DNA from: Mya arenaria | Lineage: Eukaryota; Mollusca; Bivalvia; Myida; Myidae | Direction: 5' to 3' | Assembly (NCBI RefSeq): GCF_026914265.1 | Contig: NC_069124.1 | Location: 11,983,723-12,047,722 of the forward strand | Length of the DNA stretch: 64,000 nucleotides | Part shown: positions 37,912-50,585 of the stretch, piece by piece | How positions within the stretch are numbered: position 1 is the stretch's first letter | Layout: each line of letters starts with the position of its first letter | The notes under the pieces: model-generated | What the model was told of the DNA's origin: nothing | Databases searched by the model: none | Seen by the model: only the letters and a program-made list of their open reading frames with translations | Program-made: the position numbers and the translations under genes

Positions 37912-38113
37912 ACTAGTCAATTGTAACCACGCCCCAAGGTCCAGGGAATAGCGGGGACTTTGATTTTCAGTCCAGCCAACCCCGGGTATATCCACTGCAT
38001 TCACCCGGCACTGTGGGGCCACCTGGAAGGTAAAAACTTGGCCCATTTCCCCGACTATCCCTGGTAAACCCCAGGACCTGGGGGGGGGGGGGAGGGGGCG
38101 TGGATTGACTGGT
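37912..38113. mobile_element. Small foldback (MITE-like) element
   Basis: Ends ACTAGTCAATTG and the complement of GATTGACTGGT, followed by ACCACGCCCC and its complement with a G12 run. The interior continues partly inverted (GTCCAGGGAATAGCGGGG against CCCCGACTATCCCTGG). Confidence 0.65.
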
Positions 38114-38919
38114 TCATAAATTCAATGTACAGGCTGTTTCTAAAACATTTACAAGTCCTACTATTTTTATCTGTTTATAACGATTATGATTATATGAAAA
38201 CTGAGAAATGCATTTTAGAAAATTTAAAAAATAACTCACCAAAACATGTTCAATTGTGTTAAGTCGTGTGTCCGTGTATTTTAATATAAGTTTTGCACTC
38301 AAAATCCGATTTAGTTATTATTTAACACAAAATTTTGAGTACAAAACAATGAATTACTTAAAACACACATAGATAATTATTGACTTCGACGCTGTAAAAC
38401 TGTTGTTGTTTACTGAAGACTGTAATCCATTGACTTTGACACTGATTTTCATTTAAAACGTGTATTTTACATTACGAAAACTGAAAGTAACCCGAAAATT
38501 AATACCGGAAATAAATAACAACGGTGCGTCCTGCAAAATATTCCCGAAAAAGACTGTCAACAAATATCGGCTGTTTTGCGGTTACCCGGTGTGGCATGAA
38601 ATTCTTAAGACCCGTGAAATAGGTCAGACTTACCATACTGCGCATGCGCAGACGGCGGTCAATGATCATCGAGTAATGGCCGTGAGATATGCAAGATTCG
38701 TCACTGCATGCGATGAATACTCGACGATTAGAGGAATTTAAGGGAGATTTCCATTTGATTGAATGAACTTACACCCATTATAAACATCATGTTGTTACAA
38801 TTTATATTTTAGCTTCAAATAGGTCAAATTGAAACATGAACGTACTCAAATATGACCTGTCAATCGTTTCTGGTTGTCTGGTATGCACCACAGGTGTCTG
38901 CGCGTTGTTACCACTAACC

Positions 38920-38945
38920 CCCAACCCCCCCCCCCCCCCCACTCC
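38920..38945. repeat. Poly-C tract
   Basis: CCCCCAACCCC followed by about 17 C. A simple-sequence tract within the terminal-inverted-repeat element. Confidence 0.9.
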
Positions 38946-39407
38946 ATAGAACCCCACTCCCCCAAACTATAACTCTCCAAATTGTTTTTAAAAAATATCT
39001 AAAAAACATATCCAGATGTTGTTTTAACATCATATTCTGTCTTAAAACTGCACTCTCACAGATTGACTGTTTTGACAACTTTCTTAATGTTTGTCTCAGA
39101 ATCAGTACAGTCATTGTCTTAAAACCAATTGTTTTCTTATTTGTGCTTATAAATTGATGTTTAATGGCGAAGTTGACGTTGAAGGATTAAATTCTTAGTA
39201 AAATAACTTCAGAAGATAGAGGAAATTCAGAAGTAAACAAAAAAAATAATATGCGCGGCCAAATAGTAAGTGCGGGCGCAAAAAAAAAGTTGTTTTTTTT
39301 TTTTCGTTTTTCGAATTTTAGGTGCGGCAAATCCGACGAACAAATGATCAATTTGTTGTGGCCTTAGCGAAATATTATTATCAAAGAAAAAATGATAAAA
39401 AATATGT

Positions 39408-39452
39408 TATTTATTTATTGCTTATTATTAATAAGCAATAAATAAATAACAG
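39408..39452. repeat. Perfect AT palindrome
   Basis: TTATTTATTTATTGCTTATT pairs with AATAAGCAATAAATAAATAA around a central ATTA, forming a hairpin of about 20 bp per arm. It lies just right of the terminal-inverted-repeat element. Confidence 0.8.
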
Positions 39453-39919
39453 TTCTTTATCACATTTTTAGAAATAGATTGTTATAGTTAGTATCATAAC
39501 AAGGAAATTTCCGTACAAGCGTTTACAAAGAAAATGGCTTTTGTTGATTCCTTTGATTATAATATCTCGCTTATAATATGCAATAATTCAATAATAGTTT
39601 TTCTTATTTAATTGTTATAAAAAAATGTACTCGTTAGAATCAGAATGAGAATTTGTGTGTATACACCGACCTTATTATTCGCCTTAGTCTTTCTGAAGAT
39701 GCTGCTTGGCTATCGATTGAGGTTATATACGTACGCTCAAATCCGCTGATTGGCAAATGAGGTTCGATTAATACAACCACGTGTTAACTAATGCGCCAAT
39801 ATTAACGGTAAACAGAAAATGAAAGTTATATGTACAGTTATGAAAAATTGTTCCGATAACGAAAAGTTATTGTACAGCAATAGCTTCTAATATTTGAAAA
39901 AAAAATCAATGAAAATATG

Positions 39920-40087
39920 ATGGGTTGCGTCGAGGATATCACCGCGAAAGTCACATTACCCGACGATATTTTCATTTCCATTGTCATATTGTTTACTGTT
40001 TCAAAAGTTCTACAACATTTCTTAGACCTTATGCTACACATTTATGCTAACTTTTCCCCAAATCGCCAACACATAATATCCGAGTGA
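39920..40087 (+). CDS. Small MGC-type ORF (unit 3)
   Basis: 55-codon ORF starting MGCVED, in frame with and colinear to the unit 2 ORF at 16275 without indels, with a hydrophobic segment (FISIVILFTVSKVLQHFL). It stops at TGA before the candidate donor that follows the unit 2 copy. Whether it is translated is unknown; upstream and downstream sequence is equally conserved, so duplication alone could explain it. Confidence 0.25.
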   Translation: MGCVEDITAKVTLPDDIFISIVILFTVSKVLQHFLDLMLHIYANFSPNRQHIISE

Positions 40088-41009
40088 TTTGTATGTACTT
40101 GAAAATATAGGAAAATCAAGCGGAGTTATTTGAGTCATTTTTTAAAGTAAACAAGATTGGCTACACAAATTAATACCTGGATGTATTTATGAGCGTCTGC
40201 CATAAATAAAATGTTAACATGTATACATAGATATCTGCATTGAAGTGATTTATAACATCACAGTGGGTCGCAACACCTCTGTGCGGTCCCCAAAAAGTTA
40301 AACAGTATTTCTCTGATTAATGTTTACCTTTACAACTTCGCATACAAGTGCGTTTTGAAAAGGGTTGTTCCAATAACCCACTCCATGTCCTCAACGACTA
40401 CTTAGAAATAACAAACAAGACAATATCATTTCAAAAATTCAATTATTTCAAATATTGAAATGCAGTGGACATTGACTGATGTGCATCATAACATACAACA
40501 TTACATATACAATTAAATATAACATATTTTTTTTAAGTCACTCGATAATATCATTAACTAACAATATATGTAAGAAAATGTAAACATTTTACACACATAT
40601 CAGATCCATCAAATTTCAACTTAAACAAAACGCTGTTACTCAGTCAAATGTCCAAAGCTGTTTGACTTTCAGCGCCAAAACTCCTCGTGCAACATGAAAC
40701 TATGAACGCCACCTATCGGACATTACTTTCAATAAAGGGAAATTAATTTTCTTCTTATTCATTCCATTCAAACTAAGAAAATTATATTTCCTTCGGCTTT
40801 GTGTTCTGAAATGATACGATTAGAACTGGTCAACTCTGAAATGAATATAACGGTTTTAACATGCACTAGATAATCCTGCATATCATCCAAGTTTTGGGTA
40901 CGCTCGGGCATAAGTTTATCTATGTGTAAAGTGTGGAGTGTTCAAAACAAAGACTGGAGTTAAATATATGTGTTATTGAGATGACTGAGATTGGTATTAT
41001 TATATTTTT
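40088..41009. other. Unit 3 spacer
   Basis: Collinear with 16435-17400. No gene recognised. Confidence 0.6.
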
Positions 41010-41014
41010 TTAAC

Positions 41015-41049
<35 letters not shown>

Positions 41050-41084
41050 TAGTATTAGTATATTATTATTATAAGTTATTATTA

Positions 41085-41143
<59 letters not shown>

Positions 41144-41172
41144 AAAAAATATAATAATAATAATAATAGCAA

Positions 41173-41227
<55 letters not shown>

Positions 41228-41284
41228 TAGTATTAGTATATTATTATTATAAGTATTATTATTATCATTATTATTATTATAATG

Positions 41285-41330
<46 letters not shown>
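41010..41330. repeat. (AAT)n-(ATT)n double array (unit 3)
   Basis: Two successive AAT-then-ATT near-palindromes, each with the word TTAGTATTAGTATATTATT between tracts, so a block of about 190 bp was itself duplicated. Homologous to 6425 and 17401. Confidence 0.9.
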
Positions 41331-41584
41331 TTTTTTCGTCTTTTGTATCTTGTACCTCATTCATTCGAACACATGAAAAAAAGGAAAATATCATAGCTCA
41401 CCTTCGCTGTTCTACATTGTTTTCTGCTTTCGATGCCAGTTTTTTTTTTCTTTTTTTATGTATTAATCAAAATAATTGTAAAATTAATGTACCTCATTTT
41501 AAGTTGCTTATGTTTTGTTATCTTGTGCTTGTATATAAGCACGTTGCTTGTCCGTCAGTGTTGATATTTATGTTTAGCGTATAT

Positions 41585-41795
41585 TATGAACATTTACAAA
41601 AACTAGCTTATTATGTATACCAGATCTTTCTGAACATTAATGGTTAAGATTAAGGGGAAGTAACCAAGATTTTTATTTACACTTTGCTTGTATCGATTAA
41701 TTACCCTGACACAACTCATGCCTTTCTTGTATGTTATGTATTTTAAGCCAGTGGCCTTTAATTACTCAATAAACTGTTGACTTGATTTATGAAGA
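41585..41795. repeat. ~210-bp insertion in unit 3 relative to unit 1
   Basis: Unit 1 reads straight from GCGTTTATTAGGAAGACGTT (6831). Unit 3 has about 210 extra bases between GCGTATATTATG and ATGAAGACGTT, including ATTAAGGGGAAGTAACC-like sequence. Probably a small transposon or SINE; no clear ends. Confidence 0.5.
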
Positions 41796-42469
41796 CGTTC
41801 ACATATCTTAACATATACATTAAGCATTAAATTGATAAATCGTAAAGGGAGATAAACAGACGCCATATCTTCAATTACTTTAGACGGGGGACGAAGCTGT
41901 CAAGTTGTAATTTACTTCCTCTTTCGATTTACTAAATGGGAACGGCAGGGCACAAATACCAGAGAGTTCCCGTTTCCGAAACGGGTTCAACAGGGGACAT
42001 GAGGATCAGACGCTATGTTTGCAAATGTTTCCAAGGTTGTTTGTTTTTCTTATTTACTAAAGTACTCATGTTCAAGGTTGTCATGTTTATCTGATATGTG
42101 TCATTGTACTGAATTATCAATGTGTATTATGTTTATAGTATAAATGTATATCAGAAAGTTGTTTGATAAATGACATTTCATTCCGATAAATCAATTATTC
42201 ATTCACTATGTCGATTTCTTCTGTATGTACCTCACAAACAATATTGAAACATTACATCAAAACTACCTTTTTAATGATATAATTGATAAATTAGCAAATG
42301 TTAATATCCGGGTCGATATGGAATGAGTTAGTCATGAATTAAGGCAATAGCATGTTTGATTTAAACGGACGACGGACATTGTGAACTTATAATCAAAATT
42401 AACATTTGTTAAATAACACTATCACTATAACGTTCTGCGGAGTGAGATATGCGATCAAAAATCATTAGT

Positions 42470-44724
42470 ATAGAGGACAGTGTTGATCTCGCATGAGTAT
42501 ATAGGACAGTGTCGATCTCGCATGAGTATATAGGACCGTGTCGATCTCGCATGAGTATATAGGACCGTGTCGATCTCGCATGAGTATATAGGACCGTGTC
42601 GATCTCGCATGAGTATATAGGACCGTGTCGATCTCGCATGAGTATATAGGACTGTGTCGATCTCGCATGTGTATATAGGACCGTGTTGATCTCGCATGAG
42701 TATATAGGACCGTGTTGATCTCGCATGAGTATATAGGACTGTGTCGATCTTGCATGAGTATATAGGACCGTGTTGATCTCGCATGAGTATATAGGACCGT
42801 GTTGATCTCGCATGAGTATATAGGACCGTGTCGATCTTGCATGAGTATATAGGACCGTGTCGATCTCGCATGAGTATATAGGACCGTGTCGATCTTGCAT
42901 GAGTATATAGGACCGTGTCGATCTCGCATGAGTATATAGGACCGTGTCGATCTCGCATGAGTATATAGGACAGTGTTGATCTCGCATGAGTATATAGGAC
43001 AGTGTTGATTTCGCATGAGTATATAGGACAGTGTTGATCTCGCATGGGTATATAGGACAGTGTTGATCTCGCATGAGTATATAGGACCGTGTCGATCTCA
43101 CATGAGTATATAGGACAGTGTTGATCTCGCATGAGTATATAGGACCGTACTGATCTCGCATGGGTATATAGGACCGTGTCAATCTTGCATGTGTATATAG
43201 GACCGTGTCGATTTCGCATGAGTATATAGGACTGTGTCGATCTTGCATGTGTATATAGGACCGTGTTGATCTCGCATGAGTATATAGGACCGTGTCGATC
43301 TCGCATGAGCATATAGGACCGTGTCGATCTCGCATGCGTATATAGGACCGTGTCGATCTCGCATGAGTATATCGGACCGTGTCTATCTTGCATGAGTTTA
43401 TAGGACCGTGTCGATCTTGTATGGGTTTATAGGACCGTGCCGATCTTGCATGGGAATAGAGAACCATGTCGATCTTACAGGAGTATAGATGACCGTATAA
43501 ATCTTGCATGAATTTATAGCACCGTGTCGATGTTGCATGAGTATATAGGACCGCGTCGATCTTGCATGAATATATAAGACCGTGTCGATCTCGCATGAGT
43601 TTATAGGACCGTGTCGATCTTGCATGTGTATAGAGGACCGTGTCAATCTTGCATGAGTTTATAGCACTGTGACGATCTCGCATGAGTAACTAGGGCCGTG
43701 TCGATCTCGCATGAGTTAACAGGACCCTGTCAATCTTGCATGAGTTTATAGGACCGTGTCGATCTCGCATGAGTATATAGGACCGTGTCAATCTTGCATC
43801 AGTTTATAGGACAGTGTTGATCTCGCATGAGTTTATAGGACCGTGTCGATCTCGCATAAGTATATAGGACCGTGTCGATCTTTTATGAATTTAGGACCAT
43901 GTTGATATTGCATGAGTATAAAGGACCGTGTCGATCTTGCATGAGTATATAAGACCGTGTCGATCTTGCATGCGTATATAGGACCGTGTCGATCTCGCAT
44001 GAGTATATCGGACCGTGTCTATCTTGCATGAGTTTATAGGACCGTGTCGATCTTGTATGGGTTTATAGGACCGTGCCGATCTTGCATGGGAATAGAGAAC
44101 CATGTCGATCTTACAGGAGTATAGATGACCGTATAAATCTTGCATGAATTTATAGCACCGTGTCGATGTTGCATGAGTATAGAGGACCGCGTCGATCTTG
44201 CATGAATATATAAGACCTTGTCGATCTCGCATGAGTTTATAGGACCGTGTCGATCTTGCATGTGTATAGAGGACCGTGTCAATCTTGCATGAGTTTATAG
44301 CACTGTGACGATCTCGCATGAGTAACTAGGGCCGTGTCGATCTCGCATGAGTTTACAGGACCCTGTCAATCTTGCATGAGTTTATAGGACCGTGTCGATC
44401 TCGCATGAGTATATAGGACCGTGTCAATTTTGCATGAGTTTATAGGACAGTGTTGATCTCGCATGAGTTTATAGGACCGTGTCGATCTCGCATAAGTATA
44501 TAGGACCGTGTCGATCTTTTATGAATTTAGGACCATGTTGATCTTGCATGAGTATAAAGGACCGTGTCGATCTTGCATGAGTATATAGGACCGTGTCGAT
44601 CTTGCATGAGTATATAGGACCGTGTCGATCTTGCATGAGTATAAAGGACCGTGTCGATCTTGCATGAGTATTTAGAACCGTGTCGATCTTGCATGAGTAT
44701 ATAGGACCGTGTCGATCTAGCATG
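42470..44724. repeat. 29-bp minisatellite, about 78 copies (unit 3)
   Basis: Same 29-bp unit and same flanking words as the unit 1 array (TATAGAGGA on the left, AACAATTAGA on the right), expanded nearly fourfold. The left two thirds are mostly the CGATCTCGCATG variant, the right part more often CGATCTTGCATG. The minus strand has no stop in any phase of the consensus, giving ORFs up to 424 codons that are not genes. Confidence 0.95.
43371..44520. repeat. Higher-order duplication inside the minisatellite
   Basis: The irregular words ATCGGACCGTGTCTATC, GGGAATAGAGAACCATG and ACAGGAGTATAGATGACC recur with a period of 636 bp (43371 and 44007), i.e. 22 units less two bases. A run of variants was thus copied as a block, later than most point changes. 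Confidence 0.85.
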
Positions 44725-45483
44725 AAACAATTAGAATAATGTATTTATATTTCCGCTCTTTATTTTCGATAGAAAGCTTGGTTGCTGATTATAGTTTGTA
44801 GTCAAAAGTAAATGACACAATTATTGAATTTCTAAAAATAAACAAATCAGGAAATGTCATCGACAAATATTTGTTATTTCAGTAATCTTCGAAGACATGC
44901 TCATTGCGACATGTAGTCTGATGTTACAAAAACTATAACCTCATATAAACTGACCACGGGCCATATTTCTATGTAGAAAAACTACCCCCACTAGTACTGA
45001 CCCCCCCCTCCACCACACAGAGAGAAAATACCCCCTACTCAAAGATTACTGACCAGTAAATAATCCTTACCCTAGAGTGTGTATTATATATTAATTTTAT
45101 GATCGTTATGAAACAACATTTGGCACAAGATAGTAATGATAATGATATTAATTACTCATTTGACTTTCATGGAAAAAACACAAACGCATATAATTTTTGT
45201 GTACTGCTGCTACTACTACTACTTCTTCTACCACCACATTACATTAAATATTTGTAACGTTTTACAAATAATAAAAGGCATCGTTTGGGCTGTGCGCTTA
45301 TTTTGGGCTCCTCCTTTTGCTGTAGAACATTATATATGACATTATTATAAATACAATAACGTTGGGCCAATGCCGTATACAATCTTAGGTTCCAAGAAAG
45401 CCATTTATACTCGGTAAACAATGTTTAAAATATAGAATACAGTACTCTATTGTATCACAATTAATTCTACTTTGTCTGTTTAG
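44725..45483 (+). other. Spacer between minisatellite and copy C
   Basis: Collinear with 8393-9495 of unit 1 except for the shorter ACT tract. No separate gene recognised; a promoter or first exon may lie here but I cannot place it. Confidence 0.5.
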
Positions 45484-47995
45484 GCGTCCTTTTTGTTAAT
45501 GAAAGTGCCAAAACGATTTTGGACAGAGGACTGCCTCGGTTTGGTAAGTGGTAATTGGACAGCTTGAAGATTTTAGGCAAACCCAAATTTTGCTTTTTCT
45601 GCCCTCTGACCATTCGTCAGAAATTCGAAGAAAGAACAAATGCAATATCAATTATTGAGAACTGGTATATGTTGCACACTTGTATGTGATGTTAATACTT
45701 TTTCAGACTGCTTGGAGTGCATTGCGTTTATTTGTTGCTGTGGACGGTTGACAAAACTCTGGAAATATTTAAAGTAAATGTTTAATTGTTCATTATATGT
45801 TTTTGTTTGTAAAATATGAACATACTAGCGTTTGTTGCATGCACGTATAGATGAGCGAACCTTAAATGGCTTCCTTTGCAATACAAAAATCAAACTTTAA
45901 CAAAGACCATGTTAAGTATTTGTAACAGTTAATAAAAAAAAACCAGCATCTTATTAAACGCCAATCCTAGAAACTATGTTAATTTTTCAGGATTGCTTCT
46001 CGTGATTTACATTTGTCATTCAGGACATATTGTTGTTTAATTTTGTTAACATTACTTAAGTATAAGTAGTTATTAACCAACATTTACTTGTATCTACACT
46101 GTGATTTATCTAAACTTACAGGATTGTTTACAGTCCTTAACATTTTCACAGTTATGAAAATTATTACCGAAAGCATTCTGCTTGCTCTTGGTTATTCTAT
46201 CTAAAAAGTAGTTAGAGTATTCATTTTTTTAGTAAACGCTATGCCAAGTCCAACAAACCTTCCTACAATGAGGAAAATGGAGAACTACAATCTATCAAGT
46301 CTGAAAGTGGCTTGGCCAATTTCGAAATAGTTAGTATGCAGGTACAACTGGATCAGAAAGACAATGAGATACATGATCTAAAAGACAACGTTCGAAAACT
46401 TTCACAAGAAAAACGTCAGGCAGAGATGGAAAAGCAAGATGCTCTAACTAGGTAAGTGGAAAGTTGTGTGGCAAATAACTTTGACGGAAAGTTCATTATC
46501 AAGCTTATGCAAGATTACCTTTTGGTGCCACCTGTAATCCAACTCTAGGCACCAAACGAAAGGGTAAATGTTAACAAGTGTCTAGGTTATGGGTTATAGG
46601 CATATGTTCATTGCTACTAGATATGAGGTAAACCGTAAGGGGTTAATCTGGAGAGAGGGGGTCGAACCTGTAAGCGATTTTAAGTTTACAGTTGTGTGAC
46701 TAATCTTTAGATAAGGTCAGCATGAGATTCACTGGCAAAGTGTCGTTAATAAATATATACCATTGCAGATTGAGCGAGGTTATCTCAGTAAAGCTCAGGG
46801 ACAACAATCCAAATATCGCGGATTTAAACGATCCTAACAGACCCACAAAGCTGGCTGAGATGTTCAGTGAGCTGTACGACAATGAATGGACTGCCCTTTA
46901 CACAGTATTGGAGAAATCTGAAGTCAAGGACAAACAAATAATAGATTTCCTTCTCGATGTTTTTATGGTAAAACTATACAAACGAATTAACTTGAATGAG
47001 CACCGAGATGAACATTTATTAATGTACTTGTAAGAAGAAACATACTTACGTTCAGAAGCGTTGCTTTCAACTTGGCATCAACACAGTTTTATAAACAATA
47101 TTTTGTGTGTTTTTTTAGGAATCATTTACATTTTGCAAAACGGAATTTGATACCAACTGGCAGTTAGTTACAGGATGGTATTTGGACGAGGTGAGTCAAA
47201 TACTTCTTTTACGCTAGTTTTAAATCAAAATGTAATATGACAATAAGCAAACGTTTACCCCTTCTTAATTTTTCAGAATTTGCCCAACAGCCAAGCTTTG
47301 AAAAAGGCGTTAAAAGATGGCAGGAAGGCAATGGTTCCTCGACTCCTTACTGAAATTGAAAAGGTATATTGTTATATTTAGTGATATTGTATTCTTACTC
47401 GAAGAAATAATCTTAATGACCTCAAAATATAAAGACATTTATACCAAAGGTCAAGAACATACAAATAGAAATCTAGTAGTGCATAGATGTAATTAATAGA
47501 AACTTATTTTGTTCATTACAGAGATTTGATACCTATCTTTGTGGTTTCTGCAAGAACGCAAGTATCCGGCCTGTTTTGACAAGTTGTGAAATGAAAGAGT
47601 ACGTATCCAGTTGCGTAAAGTTGAGTTTGCTGATGAACGCGAGCGATCTACCGATAGTCGTTGACTGTCCTGGCTGGGTGCCATGCACACCAGACTACCA
47701 TTTGAAACAGGATGAACACTCTGGTGTATTTAGACAAGTAACTGTCAACGCCGAAGGTGATGAGAGCAAAACGAAAAGTACATTGGATCTTAAAGATAGG
47801 CTGGATTTCAACAAAGAACTGTTCAAAGAATACACTGTTCGAGGGAAATACGTCGAGTTTTTCGTGTGGCCAGTGATGTATCTACACGATAACGGTCCGG
47901 TGTTGACCAAGGGAATTGCTCAATGTGCCGAAGACAAAATGGTATCAGATGATGATCATCGATGGGAGTGGAGGCAGTCGACCGATATCGTATAA
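45484..47995 (+). CDS. Copy C: coiled-coil MIEAP C-terminal-domain-like gene
   Basis: Seven exons: 45484-45543, 45707-45773, 46233-46451, 46769-46967, 47119-47190, 47277-47363, 47522-47995. All joins keep frame, giving about 391 residues; the first exon starts mid-codon, so the true N-terminus lies upstream. The order matches copy A, but there is only one coiled-coil exon (73 codons, QVQLDQKDNEIHDLKDNVRK). Domain marks: RPTKLAEMFSELYDNEW, SFTFCKTEFDTNWQLVTGW, CGFCKNASIRP, FFVWPVMYLHDNGPVL, KGIAQC. No stop or shift was found. It differs from A mainly by substitutions. The assignment to the mitochondria-eating protein C-terminal domain rests on recalled motifs; function in this animal is inference. 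Confidence 0.72.
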
Positions 47996-48290
47996 ACAAT
48001 ATGACTAATTGGTAGATACTTATTGACCCAAGATAAGCATACACATTGTAAATAAATATTGAAAGGAGATGATGATAGAATATGTATCTTTACAACTTTG
48101 AAGACGTATGTGAATGTGGCTGGCACAATATAGTTTCACAAAATCTTTACAGACTAAATCCATATGATTGAATAGTTGTCTTGTATCATTTGAGACATAC
48201 TAGAACCACATTAATGACTTGGTTCATCTAAAATTATTAAAGAAAAGTACTTTCAATGTGACAAAACTTGACTTGTATGCTTACTTAATC

Positions 48291-48296
48291 AATAAA
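48291..48296 (+). promoter_or_regulatory. Putative polyadenylation signal of copy C
   Basis: AATAAA about 295 bp past the stop, at the position homologous to 13761 in copy A. Confidence 0.6.
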
Positions 48297-48589
48297 CGCT
48301 GAATACGTGTTCTTAAAATGCTTTATCGTTTACATGAAAACTGGTTTTAAACAAAAGACGATAACTCATTTGTAGTAAACATTAGAGTATCCTTCGTAGT
48401 ACGAGGGGTTTCCAAACAAAACGTTGACAATATGTAGATCAGAAGAATGTGGCGTCTTGATTCAACACAACCAATAGTCATTGGTATGTCGAAACGTGGA
48501 AGGTCGTCTCAATGGCAATGTCCTTTAACGTTGCTCAGCCCAAATTGTTATTTTTAATTATATTTGATTGCATAAACACTTTAGTAACT

Positions 48590-49100
48590 TCCATGTGTAT
48601 ATTAAGATTTCCTTGCTTGTGAATGCAAGCGATCCACCCGTATTTCTTGAGTGATGTAGGTGGAAACCGATTAAGGAGCGAAAAACTGTGATGAAAGAAG
48701 AAGGTAGCGAATATTCTTGATCACCTATTCAACAAAGTGAACTTACTGAAAGAGATAAACAGCCTTTTGAAGCAGGCAAAAAAATATGCCGTTATACATT
48801 AATGCATAATCCACATGAACAAACAGCATACTTGATAATAACGATATGCTAAAAGACGGCCACACTTTGTTTCCCTTCGATAGTGCAGAAGCAAATCGAG
48901 GGAGGAGAGAAACGTTTGAAAAGAATGTATACAAGGACTATACAAAGAAGTCAATATGTGGAGTTTTCTGTTTGGCCGGCAATGTTTTTAAAGGCCAGAT
49001 TCTGAGCAAAGGCATAGTTCAGGGATTAAATTGCAACATGTTTGAAATCAGTTACAATGGTTTGGTGGAAATATGTTCAAATGAATCAGCATACGTTTAA
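48590..49100 (+). pseudogene. C': decayed solo last exon
   Basis: Readable in pieces: VNASDPPVFLE, RWKPIKE (compare GWKPIRD in copy D), YVEFSVWPAMF, and a WWKY ending near 49070. Several frame changes and stops. It is closer to copy D in the WKPI segment than to A or C. Upstream exons of such a copy are not visible. Confidence 0.7.
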
Positions 49101-50459
49101 ACTAAATAATGAACACTACACGGTCACGCCATGTAGCGTAATTATTAGTCAAGATTGTGTTTACCACCAAAAGAACAACAACAAAACACAACAAACAAAG
49201 AAAGAACATTACACAACATTAAATAATCGTCAATGGTAAATGTTTAGGTATACACATTGGTGAAAACTGAGTAAGAGCTCTATATTGGTGATAAAATCAT
49301 ATTTGTGAACTTCCAATACACAGACACGAAAAAACTATTATTGTGTATGTTAAATTACTTGCAACATCAAGTTTACCAATTACAGTGTTTTACGCTATAT
49401 CTAGCCGTTGTCTTATAACAGGTTGATACACATCATGTTAGCCATCCATTTCAATATTATTAGATCCAGATGTTTTCATTTCTTTGACTCGTAGTTGTGC
49501 GTCATATGATACCCAAATCGTTATTATCAACGATTTCAGTTTACATTACAAAAATGTACTTATTATATGCCTGCTTTGTTGTGCTTTTTTATAATTGTAA
49601 AGAAATGGGCTGACTTTGATTCTGCGAATTAAAACCCGTTTCATCTCGTGTTTAAAGAAAAAGCCAAGCCTCAGTTACAAGTATTATTTTAAAGGGACTT
49701 TACACCAGATTGGCACCAAAAAGAAAAAAAAAATCTGTTACGAATCTCAGGACAATTATTTGATAAAATGTTTTACTCTTTGATATCATAATTGTAAAAG
49801 AAAATTGAGTCGGGGACCGTGTTCTAACCGGTGTGGCCAAAATTTCAGTCCAATGTTGTTTCCACTGTGTTACGAAGGTTTACACTAACCGTTGGGCTAT
49901 TTAAGCTATATATTTAACATGGGTAATATAGCGTGATAACATCGTCGCCACTCACGCATAAGAATGAATTCTACTAGGTATACATACCTAGTAATCTTTT
50001 TTAATGAAAACAAACGAAAGAAACTGCGACAAATAAATTAATTGTAAACTATGTCGTACTTCAATTAGTTAGTTACAATGCGTTGTACACATAGATACCA
50101 AGTTTATGTCAGTTTCGACAATTATTTTATTTTTCGCTATTTTATCATACGGTGTGTAGCCCTTTTGATATAAAGGTCGAGTTCAGTGGCATTATCATTA
50201 TATGAATTTCACTAGAAAACCACAATTTGAAATTGCATATCGTATTTACGTGCAAAATCATTAAATGATCTGTATTAAATCAGTTTAAAAGTCCTCTTGA
50301 AAGTACATAACTTGTAGCTTGTTTTTAATAATAATTTATTTATAAACAATTGGATGATTTTCAAAGGCGGTGACAAAAAATGGACGAGTAATTATTAATT
50401 TGGAATCAATTTATAATGAGTGTAAAATGTAGAAGTACGGACAATGTCAAATTGTAAAA
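49101..50459. other. Gene-free stretch with one SINE
   Basis: AT-rich. Apart from the SINE at 49693-49925 I see no coding or RNA feature. Confidence 0.5.
49693..49925 (-). mobile_element. tRNA-derived SINE, minus strand
   Basis: Reading the complement, an A-box-like TAGCCCAACGGTTAGTG begins near 49910. The plus-strand left edge reads AAAGGGACTTTACACCAG then TTGGCACCAAAAAG, which I recall from mollusc interspersed repeats. No target duplication determined. Confidence 0.5.
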
Positions 50460-50585
50460 TACAAGGCATGCGTGTACCAGGAAGGCAAATGATGGTCTTA
50501 GAGGGAAAGGAATTGCTCAAGGAGTAAATGACATTAAGGCTGAACCCAGCGTTAAATCATGGAGCATGGTGGAAATAATAACTTA
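50460..50585 (+). pseudogene. D': relic of a copy-D-like last exon
   Basis: Readable KGIAQGVNDIKAEPSVKSW, nearly the KGIAQRVKDSKAEPSDKPW end of copy D, followed by GGTGGAAATAATAA as at D's stop. It starts after a diverged stretch and has no visible partner exons. Confidence 0.7.

Larger units (their letters stand above)
36748..39364. mobile_element. 2.6-kb non-autonomous terminal-inverted-repeat element
   Basis: Left end AGGCCACAACAAATTG with ATCATTTGTTC following; the right end is its complement (CAATTTGTTGTGGCCT). Inverted similarity runs about 40 bp to CGGATTT-GCC, then through purine-rich sequence. No transposase is visible. It has been entered by a SINE (37539-37734) and holds a foldback element (37912-38113). 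A short target duplication was not certain. The flank right of it (TAGCGAAATATTATTATCAAAG) is an inverted copy of the flank left of it, so a local inversion or a larger foldback is involved. Superfamily undetermined. Confidence 0.65.

Noticed and set aside
38639-38652. Perfect TGCGCATGCGCA site (NRF-1-like) as a promoter
   Set aside because: Single occurrence inside a non-autonomous transposon with no adjacent first exon.
42409-43683. 424-codon minus-strand ORF across the minisatellite
   Set aside because: It is the 29-bp tandem repeat read through a stop-free strand; overlapping ORFs exist in the other phases and the unit differs in copy number between array units.
42470-44724. CRISPR-like array of 29-bp repeats
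   Set aside because: Repeats abut directly with no spacers, and the genome is eukaryotic.
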